From RGIG1666 sp045595745 (GTDB lineage: Bacteria; Bacillota; Clostridia; UBA1381; UBA9506), in NCBI GenBank assembly GCA_045595745.1, contig JAZOBB010000014.1, forward strand, positions 1 through 11,287: 11,287 bases of DNA, written 5' to 3'. The notes below the pieces were generated by a model. That model did no database searches, was not told the DNA's origin, and saw only the letters and a list, made by a program, of their open reading frames with translations. Made by a program: the position numbers and the translations under genes. Position 1 is the first letter of the stretch; each line of letters opens with the position of its first letter. Below are positions 1 through 6,939 of this stretch, piece after piece.

Positions 1-168
1 AATTTCTTTTCCATTCTCAAAACGGAGTGTATTTATCGTACAAAACTGCAAACCTATGAGGAGGCAAGTTTCCTCATAGATGAATACATATATTTCTACA
101 ACAATGAAAGAATACAACTAAAAACAAAACTGACACCACAACAAATGCGATGTCAGTATGTTGCTTAA
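1..168 (+). CDS. IS3-family transposase OrfB, C-terminal fragment (5' end outside window)
   Basis: Frame 1 is open from the first base to a TAA at 166-168 and gives 55 residues. They contain NFFSILKTECIY, then YEEASFLIDEYIYFYNNERI and LTPQQMRCQYVA. This is the classic C-terminal end of the integrase (rve/DDE) catalytic domain of IS3-family OrfB proteins: the F(W/F)xxLKxE motif with the last catalytic glutamate, followed by the YNxxRxxxxLxxxTPxxxR tail. The enzyme would cut and join the IS ends as a DDE recombinase. The earlier DD residues and any frameshift with OrfA are off the window, so intactness is unknown. The stop codon is followed by about 60 bp up to the element's tip, a normal IS3 layout. 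Confidence 0.88.
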   Translation, partial: NFFSILKTECIYRTKLQTYEEASFLIDEYIYFYNNERIQLKTKLTPQQMRCQYVA

Positions 169-200
169 AATTTGATATTAGCTACCATAGGGGTTCTTTT

Positions 201-230
201 TGTACTGTCTGCACAAACTGGTGCTGTTCA
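201..230 (+). repeat. Putative right terminal inverted repeat of the IS3-family element
   Basis: The sequence ends in TGGTGCTGTTCA. Its reverse complement starts TGAACAGCACCA, matching the general form of IS150-group tips. The partner repeat is outside the window, so the exact length is a guess. Confidence 0.55.
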
Positions 231-257
231 TTGCGGCAGTTGTTTTTTATTGCTAAT

Positions 258-2348
258 CTATTTTACATCCCATTTTTCGTCAGAGCCGTCTAAATAGCAT
301 TTAAGCTCGAACTCTTCAACATAGTCCATATGACGCAGTTTCCAACGGATATGCTCTGCATCAGTTATGTATTCCATACTCGGTTCCCAGCCAAGACGCG
401 AATCATTTTCAACCAGCGGAATTGCTGCCTCGGCATTTGCACGTTCTGCTTTCAAAATTGCTTTTACTTCTTCTAAAGTCTCGCGAACCTCCTGACGTGT
501 TTTCGCCACCTTTAAGTCCGAAGTTACTCTATACCACTCTTTTGCGTGAATGCCTGTGGTAACGCAACAGCAAATATATTCACCAAGATTTATCAAATAT
601 AAAAGCTCGTCATCAGGATTTTCAATTTCTTTTAAAATTTTAACACCGCCGCGCATACATTCAAGCATTTTATTAAGCAGGTCAATCTCGCCTGCGAGTC
701 TTAACTGCGGCAGCATTCCTCTTCCGCATGGGAGTCTGTTTGTCGGAGAATAGTCTGCGGGATATATAACATCTAAAATGCGGTTACCAAAATGTGCATA
801 ATCAACCGATGGCGGTTTAACCGCATTTACTAAGCAAAGCGGATAAGACGGACCCACACGGAATGCGCCATATTGGTCAGCATCGGTAGGAGTATAATTA
901 CGAATAGCCTCGCTCCACAAAGCAAGTGCTTCTTTCATTTTCTCTACTTTATCGCCACCAAAGCGGGCCTCTAAAACGTCTGAGAGGCATTTATCCATAT
1001 CTTTGTTTTCAGCAATAAAGCATTGCTTTGCCAAATCGCCGATAAACGATGGCCAAAATCCAAAGTGGTGGGAATCCATAAGGCCGCAAAGACCATACTT
1101 TTCGTTAGCCTCACGAAGACCTGCATATCTTTTCATCCACTGATACGGCATCGGCTCATACGGGATAGTTCCCATATCCCAGGTAAGACCGCCGGTGTTT
1201 GACATTGTATACATACGAATTCCACGTTCTTTAGCCGCCTTTGCTTCTGATGTAAAATATGCACCGGGCCCCTCAAACGCAAGTGAATAGTCTGCGCCTG
1301 TTTGCTTGATATCTCCGCGTACGAAGTTTTCGAACATTTCGAATGTAGCCATAAGCGAAATATCGGTCGGAAGTGTGCGGATAAGCTCTATTCTCTCTTT
1401 TTCGCCTACCCAACCCCAGTTGTATGTCCAGAAAACGATATCTGCATCGGGATTTACGTTTCTTACAACCTTTTTAATGCAATTAAGCCAGATGGGATAA
1501 TCCTTACACGGAAAATATCCCGGGCGGGGCTTGCTGGTGGGGAATCCATCTTTTGTTGTAAAGCTGTTGCCTTGCGCAACTCGTTCGTCACGGCTCGGAA
1601 ATCCTACTGATTCACCAACTAAAATTACTCCTTTAAATCCCGGACATTGACGGAACAGCTCGCCGTAGAGGTTATCATAAAACTCTTCTCCGCCCTCATC
1701 TTCGGGATTCATTTCGCTTTTAAAATAACTGTATGCATATACATCAATGCCATATTTTGCGGCACGTTTAATAAGCTCGTTAAAATCAACATATCCGCAG
1801 GTTGTTATATTTACGCCTTTTACAAAAACCAAAATTGCATCCATACCTGCGTGTGCAATAGCCGACAAATGCTCATTCGGGAAATTGTCAATTCCGTATC
1901 CCGAGTGAATCATTCTGGGTGAGAATAAAAATGTATGGCTGATTGTTTCTTTTTTGATGAACGGTGCTTTTTTAATGTTCATTTTATCTTCTAAGCAATA
2001 TAAACCCTGAGCCAAACCTCTTTCATTCTTACCGGTAATGGTTATTACATCATCGAAGGTGATTATGTAATCTTCTTTATTTTCGGGAGCTATTTTTAAA
2101 ACAACTGCATCACCCGTTGCCTCGTAGCCAATCATTGCAGAAACCTTCATTGAAACAAAAAGATATTCTACAAAATCCTGAGCGGCAGTAAGCGCAACCT
2201 CGCCACTGTCTTTCGGCAATACAACTGTAATTCCATTTTTAATTTCAAATTCATCATTTTCGGCAGATAAAGCAAAATTACGTAAATCTTTTTTATGTAT
2301 CTCTCTTAATCTGTCGCGAAACTGGTAGTTAACTTCTTTTTTAAGCAT
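258..2348 (-). CDS. Putative cytoplasmic glycoside hydrolase with GH20b-like N-terminal domain and TIM barrel
   Basis: A 696-residue protein without signal peptide or membrane segment, so probably cytoplasmic. Residues about 35-125 look like the alpha/beta domain found before the barrel in GH20, GH67 and GH84 enzymes: a run of short strands, then ITITGKNERGLAQGLYCLED, which matches the usual 'G..YG...L.' end of that domain. Residues about 140-450 look like a TIM barrel: SPRMIHSGYG opens it, then AILVFVKG, IDVYAYSYF, GVILVGES (E246 after a strand), DIVFWTYNWGW and GLCGLMDSHHFGFWP. The aromatic residues W307, W311 and W432 suit a sugar-binding cleft. The rest is largely helical. I cannot assign a CAZy family or catalytic pair, and the substrate is unknown. 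The ATG is preceded by AGAGGAAGG. The gene is monocistronic, with two candidate promoters upstream (2400-2405 and 2525-2552). Its stop lies 27 bp from an IS end and no terminator hairpin is visible after it. Confidence 0.7.
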   Translation of the reverse strand: MLKKEVNYQFRDRLREIHKKDLRNFALSAENDEFEIKNGITVVLPKDSGEVALTAAQDFVEYLFVSMKVSAMIGYEATGDAVVLKIAPENKEDYIITFDDVITITGKNERGLAQGLYCLEDKMNIKKAPFIKKETISHTFLFSPRMIHSGYGIDNFPNEHLSAIAHAGMDAILVFVKGVNITTCGYVDFNELIKRAAKYGIDVYAYSYFKSEMNPEDEGGEEFYDNLYGELFRQCPGFKGVILVGESVGFPSRDERVAQGNSFTTKDGFPTSKPRPGYFPCKDYPIWLNCIKKVVRNVNPDADIVFWTYNWGWVGEKERIELIRTLPTDISLMATFEMFENFVRGDIKQTGADYSLAFEGPGAYFTSEAKAAKERGIRMYTMSNTGGLTWDMGTIPYEPMPYQWMKRYAGLREANEKYGLCGLMDSHHFGFWPSFIGDLAKQCFIAENKDMDKCLSDVLEARFGGDKVEKMKEALALWSEAIRNYTPTDADQYGAFRVGPSYPLCLVNAVKPPSVDYAHFGNRILDVIYPADYSPTNRLPCGRGMLPQLRLAGEIDLLNKMLECMRGGVKILKEIENPDDELLYLINLGEYICCCVTTGIHAKEWYRVTSDLKVAKTRQEVRETLEEVKAILKAERANAEAAIPLVENDSRLGWEPSMEYITDAEHIRWKLRHMDYVEEFELKCYLDGSDEKWDVK

Positions 2349-2399
2349 AACAACCTTCCTCTCTGTTGTCTTTATATAAAATTATCTTGAACAATATTA

Positions 2400-2409
2400 A
2401 TTATACCAT
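2400..2409 (-). promoter_or_regulatory. Candidate extended -10 promoter (proximal) of the hydrolase gene
   Basis: On the minus strand the bases read TGGTATAAT: a perfect -10 hexamer with the TGn extension. No good -35 lies at 17 bp (CAAGCA), which is tolerable for extended -10 promoters. The start codon is about 50 bp downstream. Confidence 0.45.
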
Positions 2410-2412
2410 AAG

Positions 2413-2442
2413 TAAAAATACTTGCTTGCAAGAGTATTTTTA
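2413..2442 (-). repeat. Perfect inverted repeat upstream of the hydrolase gene
   Basis: Arms TAAAAATACT (2413-2422) and AGTATTTTTA (2433-2442) are perfectly complementary around a 10-base centre. The left arm lies between the proximal -10 and its expected -35, so the repeat could be an operator. It lacks the GC-rich stem and T-run of a terminator. Regulatory function is inference. Confidence 0.5.
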
Positions 2443-2443
2443 C

Positions 2444-2532
2444 GCAGCCGTCAATAATTGCAAGACGACGGCAATGCTGGCGAGTGTATGAAATACACGG
2501 CGAGCTACACGAGCTCTTGTAATTATTATACC
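2444..2532 (-). repeat. Palindrome-rich intergenic element (candidate dispersed repeat or structured leader)
   Basis: The stretch is markedly more GC-rich than its surroundings and is packed with inverted repeats. An outer pair AATAATTGCAAGA (2453-2465) and TCTTGTAATTATT (2515-2527) matches at 12 of 13 positions. Inside are GTGTAT-gaa-ATACAC (2484-2498) and GAGCT-acacg-AGCTC (2502-2516). A competing pair GCCGTC (2447-2452) and GACGGC (2467-2472) overlaps one outer arm. GGCGAG occurs twice (2479, 2499). TTATACC flanks the block at 2401-2407 and 2526-2532, like a short target duplication. It has no coding potential that I can support. It could be a MITE or other small palindromic repeat, or a folded 5' leader. 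Confidence 0.5.
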
Positions 2533-2552
2533 TTATTTTAGCTAAAAGTAAA
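2525..2552 (-). promoter_or_regulatory. Candidate distal promoter of the hydrolase gene
   Basis: On the minus strand TTTACT (2547-2552), a 16-bp spacer and a perfect TATAAT (2525-2530). A transcript from here would carry an untranslated leader of about 170 bases that includes the palindrome-rich element. The -10 overlaps the outer inverted-repeat arm of that element. Confidence 0.45.
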
Positions 2553-2610
2553 TAGTCTTTTTCCTATATTTTATAGCATTTTCTAAGATTTATAGCAAAT
2601 TTTAAAGCAA

Positions 2611-2653
2611 AAGGAGCTGTAGCAAAATAAATTACATTTTGCTACAGCTCCTT
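2611..2653 (-). terminator. Rho-independent terminator of abrB (probably bidirectional)
   Basis: Perfect 18-bp arms AAGGAGCTGTAGCAAAAT (2611-2628) and its complement (2636-2653) with a 7-base loop. On the minus strand TTTTGC and further T-rich sequence follow. On the plus strand GATTTTTTG follows, so termination in both directions is plausible. It lies 18 bp after the abrB stop and separates it from the hydrolase unit. Confidence 0.88.
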
Positions 2654-2671
2654 GATTTTTTGATTTTACTC

Positions 2672-2911
2672 TTATTTTTTTAATTCGTTCATGCAAGCAG
2701 GACAGATATTTTTGCCTTTAAACACAAAGACATCTTTGGCATTTCCGCAGAAAATGCATGACGGCTCGTATTTTTTCAAAATAACGGTGTTTCCGTCTAC
2801 ATAAATCTCCAGAGAGTCCTTTTCCGAAATGTCTAATGTGCGTCTTAACTCGATGGGCAGAACAACTCGTCCCAACTCGTCAACTTTTCTTACAATGCCT
2901 GTTGATTTCAA
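2672..2911 (-). CDS. abrB: AbrB-family transcriptional regulator with C-terminal zinc ribbon, TTG start
   Basis: A 79-residue DNA-binding protein of the AbrB/SpoVT swapped-hairpin family. Residues 1-48 (MKSTGIVRKVDELGRVVLPI, then ELRRTLDI and LEIYVDGNTVILKKY) are the canonical AbrB N-terminal domain, which dimerises and binds AT-rich promoter DNA. In place of the Bacillus-type C-terminal domain there are two CxxC pairs (C52/C55 and C70/C73), a zinc ribbon common in clostridial members. I place the start at TTG (2909-2911): GGGAGGTG ends 6 bases before it, and the protein then begins exactly like family members. The in-frame GTG at 2918-2920 sits inside that ribosome site. Family members control transition-state and stationary-phase genes; the targets here are unknown. 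The gene has its own promoter and terminator, so it is monocistronic. Confidence 0.9.
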   Translation of the reverse strand: MKSTGIVRKVDELGRVVLPIELRRTLDISEKDSLEIYVDGNTVILKKYEPSCIFCGNAKDVFVFKGKNICPACMNELKK

Positions 2912-2919
2912 GGCGTGCA
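2912..2919 (-). promoter_or_regulatory. Ribosome binding site that fixes the abrB TTG start
   Basis: Minus strand GGGAGGTGC sits 5-6 bases before TTG at 2911. Because it overlaps the alternative GTG (2918-2920), that GTG would be left without its own Shine-Dalgarno sequence. Confidence 0.75.
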
Positions 2920-2944
2920 CCTCCCGTAATTTTCATTTTTTTAC

Positions 2945-2973
2945 ATTTTAACGCAATTTTTTTTGCTTGTCAA
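2945..2973 (-). promoter_or_regulatory. Sigma-A-type promoter of abrB
   Basis: On the minus strand TTGACA (2968-2973), a 17-bp spacer and TAAAAT (2945-2950). It is 34 bp upstream of the TTG start. The DNA upstream of -35 is strongly A/T-rich and could act as an UP element or as an AbrB target. Confidence 0.8.
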
Positions 2974-3003
2974 CAGGTTTACCCAAAATTAGTAAAAAAA
3001 TGG

Positions 3004-3055
3004 CAAAAATTTCATATTTATTTACAATTTTTTACAAATTCGACAAAAATTTCAT
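3004..3055. repeat. Pair of 12-bp direct repeats upstream of the abrB promoter
   Basis: CAAAAATTTCAT occurs at 3004-3015 and again at 3044-3055, exactly 40 bp apart, about four helical turns. It lies just upstream of the abrB -35. Paired same-face sites suit a regulator, but the A/T-rich context means chance is possible. Confidence 0.4.
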
Positions 3056-3081
3056 TTGCTTACGTATTTAAAATTGTCAAA

Positions 3082-3903
3082 TTAATAATTCTCTCTTGCA
3101 AATTTAACAGAACGGTCAAATTCATCCCAGGTGCAAGGTGAATTAATCTCAATGACCATATCGCCGTCAAAGCCATCAGATTTTAAGCTTTTTAAAATAT
3201 CTTCAAGAGGAATTTCGCCTGCTCCAAGCTCACAACCGCGAAAGCGGGGCAAATTTTCTCTTTCAAAATCACCTGTCGGGTCAAATTTCCAGTCTTTTAA
3301 ATGAACTTTTTTAGTTCTGTCTTTTAAAAGCTCATAAGCTTTTAAAACATCCTCACCTATGCAGAAAAAGTTACCCGTATCGAATATATATGTAATTTCA
3401 GGCACCGCATCAATAAAATAACGTACATCTTCCATTTTTGCATCAGGTCGCCAGAGTGACGAATGATTTTCTGCTAAAATCTCTACTCCTGCCTTTTTAC
3501 CGTATTCAGCAAACATAGAAAGCGATTCGATTAGATTCTGCTGAACACGTTTAAACTCTTCGTTGTTTTCGACAGTGAACCCAAACGGCGCAACCATAAA
3601 TGCAGGAATACCTAACTTTGCCGCTGAATCAATGCGTTCTTTTGTAAGCTCTATATTGTGCTCTCTTCTTTTTGAATCTATGCCAACAACATCTAGTGTC
3701 GAAGTAAAGCACGCAGGAAAAACTCCGCCCGCTGTCATAATTTCGTGCTGCCGACAAAGCGGATATTCTTCAAAATCAAGGTCAATAATATCGCCATGCT
3801 CAATTCCGCTATCTTTCATAAAGCGAAATGCCTCTTCTTCTGTTTTAAATCTGCCCTGGCGATACTGGTCTAAAGCATACGATGTAAAAAATGACAGTGC
3901 CAT
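3082..3903 (-). CDS. Sugar phosphate isomerase/epimerase-like TIM-barrel protein
   Basis: A 273-residue protein of the xylose-isomerase-like (AP endonuclease 2) TIM-barrel superfamily, which covers sugar isomerases, epimerases and inosose-type enzymes. Divalent-metal ligands are visible at the expected strand ends: E145 in ILAENHS, D175 in IFDTGNF, H201 in KVHLKDW and E252 in MVIEINS. LGAGEIPLEDI (226-236) is the common GxGxxp loop of this group. Length fits the family (about 260-290). There is no signal peptide, so it is cytosolic. The substrate cannot be read from the sequence. The ATG is preceded by AGAGGAG at 7 bases. It has its own consensus promoter just after the eno terminator. No hairpin follows the stop, so transcription might run on into abrB. 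A carbohydrate role together with the nearby hydrolase is possible but unproven. Confidence 0.85.
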   Translation of the reverse strand: MALSFFTSYALDQYRQGRFKTEEEAFRFMKDSGIEHGDIIDLDFEEYPLCRQHEIMTAGGVFPACFTSTLDVVGIDSKRREHNIELTKERIDSAAKLGIPAFMVAPFGFTVENNEEFKRVQQNLIESLSMFAEYGKKAGVEILAENHSSLWRPDAKMEDVRYFIDAVPEITYIFDTGNFFCIGEDVLKAYELLKDRTKKVHLKDWKFDPTGDFERENLPRFRGCELGAGEIPLEDILKSLKSDGFDGDMVIEINSPCTWDEFDRSVKFARENY

Positions 3904-3935
3904 GCTCTCTCTCCTCTAAATAATGTACAAATTTA

Positions 3936-3964
3936 ATTTTAGCAAATCGACTTATATTTGTCAA
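3936..3964 (-). promoter_or_regulatory. Sigma-A-type promoter of the sugar isomerase gene
   Basis: On the minus strand TTGACA (3959-3964), a 17-bp spacer and TAAAAT (3936-3941). Both hexamers and the spacing are identical to the abrB promoter. The -35 abuts the T-run of the eno terminator. Confidence 0.8.
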
Positions 3965-3968
3965 CAAA

Positions 3969-4010
3969 AAGGGACAATATGACAAGTATATACTCATCAA
4001 ATTGTCCCTT
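3969..4010 (-). terminator. Rho-independent terminator of the glycolytic operon (after eno)
   Basis: Arms AAGGGACAAT (3969-3978) and ATTGTCCCTT (4001-4010) pair perfectly; the minus-strand product ends in CCCTTTTTG. The 22-base loop is unusually long and contains the palindrome AGTATATACT (3985-3994), which could form an inner stem or be a protein site. It starts 22 bp after the eno stop. Confidence 0.8.
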
Positions 4011-4032
4011 AAAATTCATTTTTTACTGTTTC

Positions 4033-5349
4033 TTATTTATTCTTTAAATTGAACCAAGCATCTAAGCCAAGGTACTCAGCGGTATCACCAAGCTCTTCTT
4101 CGATGCGAAGTAACTGATTGTATTTAGCAACACGGTCAGTTCTTGACGGAGCACCTGTCTTAATCTGTCCAGAGTTGGTTGCAACTGCGATATCAGCGAT
4201 TGTGGTATCTTCAGTTTCACCACTTCTGTGAGATGTAACTGCTGTGTAGCCAGCACGGTTAGCCATCTGAATTGCCTCTAAGGTTTCGGTCAAGCTACCA
4301 ATCTGGTTAACTTTAATGAGGATAGAGTTAGAAACGCCTAAGTCGATACCCTTTTTCAGTCTTTCAGTATTTGTTACGAACAGGTCGTCACCAACTAACT
4401 GCATCTTGTCACCGAGCTTATCGGTAAGGATTTTCCAGCCTTCCCAGTCTTCTTCAGCAACACCGTCTTCTAATGAGATAATCGGGTATTTGCTAGCGAG
4501 GTCTTCCCAGTAAGCAACCATTTCTTCACGGGTTTTAAAGATGTCAGATTTCCAGAAGTAGTAACCGTCTTTGCCGATTTTCTTAGCTTCTTCAAACATT
4601 TCTGTAGAAGCAGCATCGATAGCGATACGGAAGTCATCGCCAGGTTTGTAACCAGCCTTTTCGATAGCTTCAACGATAACCTGAATAGCCTCTTCATCGC
4701 TCTTTAAGTTAGGAGCAAAACCGCCTTCGTCACCAACAGCTGTGCTGTAGCCCTTAGCCTTTAATACGCTCTTTAAGTTGTGGAATACTTCTGCGCAGTT
4801 CTTTAAAGCCTCTTTAAATGATTTTGCACCAACAGGCATAATCATAAATTCCTGAATGTTTACGCTGTTGTCAGCATGCTTACCACCGTTTAAGATGTTC
4901 ATCATAGGAACAGGAAGAGTTCTTGCATTGCATCCGCCGATGTAGTTGTATAAAGATACACCTAAAGCTTCAGCTGCAGCTTTAGCACAAGCTAAAGATA
5001 CACCTAAGATTGCGTTTGCACCCAGACGGCCTTTGTTAGGTGTGCCATCTAAAGCGATCATAGTACGGTCGATAGCGATCTGATCGAGTACGTTCATACC
5101 GATAACTGCTTCAGCGATTTCGCCGTTTACGTTTGCAACAGCAGTTTCAACACCCTTACCTAAGTAACGGCTGTCGTCACCGTCACGCAGCTCAACTGCC
5201 TCAAACGCACCTGTCGATGCACCAGAAGGAACAGAAGCGCGGCCTACATAACCGTCCTCTGTGAAAACTTCAACCTCAACGGTCGGATTGCCGCGAGAGT
5301 CCATAACTTCTCTTGCAACAACATCAATAATTTCGATAAACTGTTTCAT
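4033..5349 (-). CDS. eno: Enolase (phosphopyruvate hydratase)
   Basis: A full-length 438-residue enolase, converting 2-phosphoglycerate to phosphoenolpyruvate in the cytosol; Mg2+-dependent and probably octameric or dimeric as in other bacteria. Visible signatures: the mobile loop PSGASTGAFEA (41-51), GGKHADNSVNIQEFMI with H158 and E167, the catalytic acid E208 in GDEGGFAPN, metal ligands D245 (AIDAAS), E294 (ISLEDG) and D321 (GDDLFVTN), the catalytic base K346 in the family signature ILIKVNQIGSLTET, and SHRSGETEDT (373-382) with K397 for phosphate binding. All key residues are present. The ATG has AGAGGAG 9 bases upstream. It is the last gene of the operon, 50 bp after gpmI, and is followed by a terminator. 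Confidence 0.98.
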   Translation of the reverse strand: MKQFIEIIDVVAREVMDSRGNPTVEVEVFTEDGYVGRASVPSGASTGAFEAVELRDGDDSRYLGKGVETAVANVNGEIAEAVIGMNVLDQIAIDRTMIALDGTPNKGRLGANAILGVSLACAKAAAEALGVSLYNYIGGCNARTLPVPMMNILNGGKHADNSVNIQEFMIMPVGAKSFKEALKNCAEVFHNLKSVLKAKGYSTAVGDEGGFAPNLKSDEEAIQVIVEAIEKAGYKPGDDFRIAIDAASTEMFEEAKKIGKDGYYFWKSDIFKTREEMVAYWEDLASKYPIISLEDGVAEEDWEGWKILTDKLGDKMQLVGDDLFVTNTERLKKGIDLGVSNSILIKVNQIGSLTETLEAIQMANRAGYTAVTSHRSGETEDTTIADIAVATNSGQIKTGAPSRTDRVAKYNQLLRIEEELGDTAEYLGLDAWFNLKNK

Positions 5350-5399
5350 TTTTGTTTTCTCCTCTCAAGTTGTAAATATTTAAGTGTATTTCTTATGCA

Positions 5400-6926
5400 T
5401 TATAAAATAATACTTTTCCCTGTCATTTCTTCAGGCTGAGGAAGGTCTAAAAGCTTTAACATTGTCGGAGCAATGTCTGCTAAGCATCCGCCCTCACGAA
5501 GCTTTACATCACCTGCACCCATTACGATAAAAGGAACGGGATATGTGGTGTGAGCCGTAAATGGTTCACCGTCTTTGGGGTCAATCATCTGGTCAGCATT
5601 TCCGTGGTCTGCGGTAATAAGCATTTTACCACCCATTTTTAAGACCTTGTCTGCCACCTTGCCAACGCACTCATCAACAGTTTCAACAGCCTTAACAGCC
5701 GCCGGAATAACACCGGTATGACCAACCATATCGCAGTTAGCATAGTTTAAGATGATTACATCATATTTACCCGAATCAAGTCGGCTAATTAGCTCATCGG
5801 TTACTTCATAAGCACTCATTTTTGGGTCTAAGTCATAGGTTGCAACCTTAGGTGACTCGATAAGTGCTCTGTCTTCGCCCTCTGAAACTGCCTCAACACC
5901 GCCGTTAAAGAAGAATGTAACGTGGGCATATTTTTCTGTTTCAGCAATTCTGAGCTGAGAAAGTCCCTTTGCACTGATATAATCACCAAATGTGTTGTTA
6001 AGTGTTTGCGGCTTAAACGCAACGTGAACATTCGGCATACTCTTATCATACTGAGTCATACATACGAAATATACAGGGAAATATTCTCTTGCAAATCCGT
6101 CAAACTCGTTATCTGCAAATGTTCTTGTAATTTCACGAGCTCTGTCAGGACGGAAGTTTGCAAAAACAACACTGTCGTTTTTGGTAATCATTCCAACTGC
6201 TGCACCGTTTTCGGTAACAACTGCAGGAACTACAAACTCGTCAGTAACTTCGTTGTCATAAGACTTAGCTACTGCACCGCTTGCAGATTCTGTCATCTCG
6301 CCGATGCCGCGTGTCATTGCAGAATATGCCTTTTCTACACGGTCCCAACGGTTGTCACGGTCCATTGCATAATAACGGCCCATAACAGTTGCAATTTTAC
6401 CCACACCAATTTCAGAAAGCTTGTTTTCAAGCTCAATAACAAAATCCTTACCCGATGACGGTGGAACGTCACGTCCGTCTAAGAAACAATGCAGGAAAAC
6501 CTTGCTAAGACCTGCTCTTTTTGCCATTTCAACGATTCCGTAAATATGCTCGTTATGACTGTGAACACCGCCATCTGATAACAGACCCATAATGTGAAGT
6601 GCACTGTTATGCTTTTTGCAGTTTTCACAAGCCGCAATAAGCTCTTCGTTTTCGAAGAAATCGCCATCGTTGATTGCTTTTGTTATTCTTGTAAGCTCCT
6701 GATAAACGATACGTCCTGCACCAATGTTGGTGTGACCTACCTCAGAGTTACCCATCTGACCGTCAGGAAGACCAACGGCAAGACCGCTTGCATCTAAGCT
6801 AACGTTAGGATACTCTTTAAAAATTTTATCAAGATTCGGAGTTTTTGCCATAGCTACGGCATTACCCTCTTTGGACGAATTCATACCGAATCCGTCCATT
6901 ATGCATAATAATAAAGGTTTTTTCAT
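5400..6926 (-). CDS. gpmI: 2,3-bisphosphoglycerate-independent phosphoglycerate mutase
   Basis: A 508-residue cytosolic enzyme interconverting 3- and 2-phosphoglycerate through a phosphoserine intermediate, of the alkaline phosphatase superfamily and usually Mn2+-dependent. Features: metal ligand D11 in CIMDGFG; nucleophile S61 in LPDGQMGNSEVGH; substrate residues in SDGGVHSH (H122), the DGRD loop (150-153), RYYAMDRDNRWDR (184-196) and FRPDRARE (258-265); second metal-site residues D399 and H403 (NCDMVGHTG), D440 and H441 (TADHGNAD) and H459 (TAHTTYPVP). Length and motifs are standard. Only 13 bp separate its start from the pgk-tpiA stop, and its GGAG ribosome site lies in that gap, so translation is likely coupled. 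The cofactor-independent type is usual in endospore-forming Firmicutes relatives. Confidence 0.98.
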   Translation of the reverse strand: MKKPLLLCIMDGFGMNSSKEGNAVAMAKTPNLDKIFKEYPNVSLDASGLAVGLPDGQMGNSEVGHTNIGAGRIVYQELTRITKAINDGDFFENEELIAACENCKKHNSALHIMGLLSDGGVHSHNEHIYGIVEMAKRAGLSKVFLHCFLDGRDVPPSSGKDFVIELENKLSEIGVGKIATVMGRYYAMDRDNRWDRVEKAYSAMTRGIGEMTESASGAVAKSYDNEVTDEFVVPAVVTENGAAVGMITKNDSVVFANFRPDRAREITRTFADNEFDGFAREYFPVYFVCMTQYDKSMPNVHVAFKPQTLNNTFGDYISAKGLSQLRIAETEKYAHVTFFFNGGVEAVSEGEDRALIESPKVATYDLDPKMSAYEVTDELISRLDSGKYDVIILNYANCDMVGHTGVIPAAVKAVETVDECVGKVADKVLKMGGKMLITADHGNADQMIDPKDGEPFTAHTTYPVPFIVMGAGDVKLREGGCLADIAPTMLKLLDLPQPEEMTGKSIIL

Positions 6927-6939
6927 TTTATATCTCCAA

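Larger units (their letters stand above)
1..230 (+). mobile_element. IS3-family insertion sequence, right-hand end (left part outside window)
   Basis: The segment holds the 3' end of a transposase gene, a short tail, and a terminal sequence. Read on the minus strand from base 230, the tip begins TGAACAGCACCAGTTTGTGC. This resembles the TGnnCTGCACC-type inverted-repeat tips of IS150-like IS3 elements, with the TG...CA ends typical of the family. The outer boundary at 230 is inferred from that tip. The left end and the target duplication cannot be checked because the rest of the element is off the window. Confidence 0.75.

Noticed and set aside
5922..6458. Plus-strand 178-codon frame
   Set aside because: Antisense to gpmI; cysteine-rich, with no recognisable domain. 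The minus-strand gene is certain.
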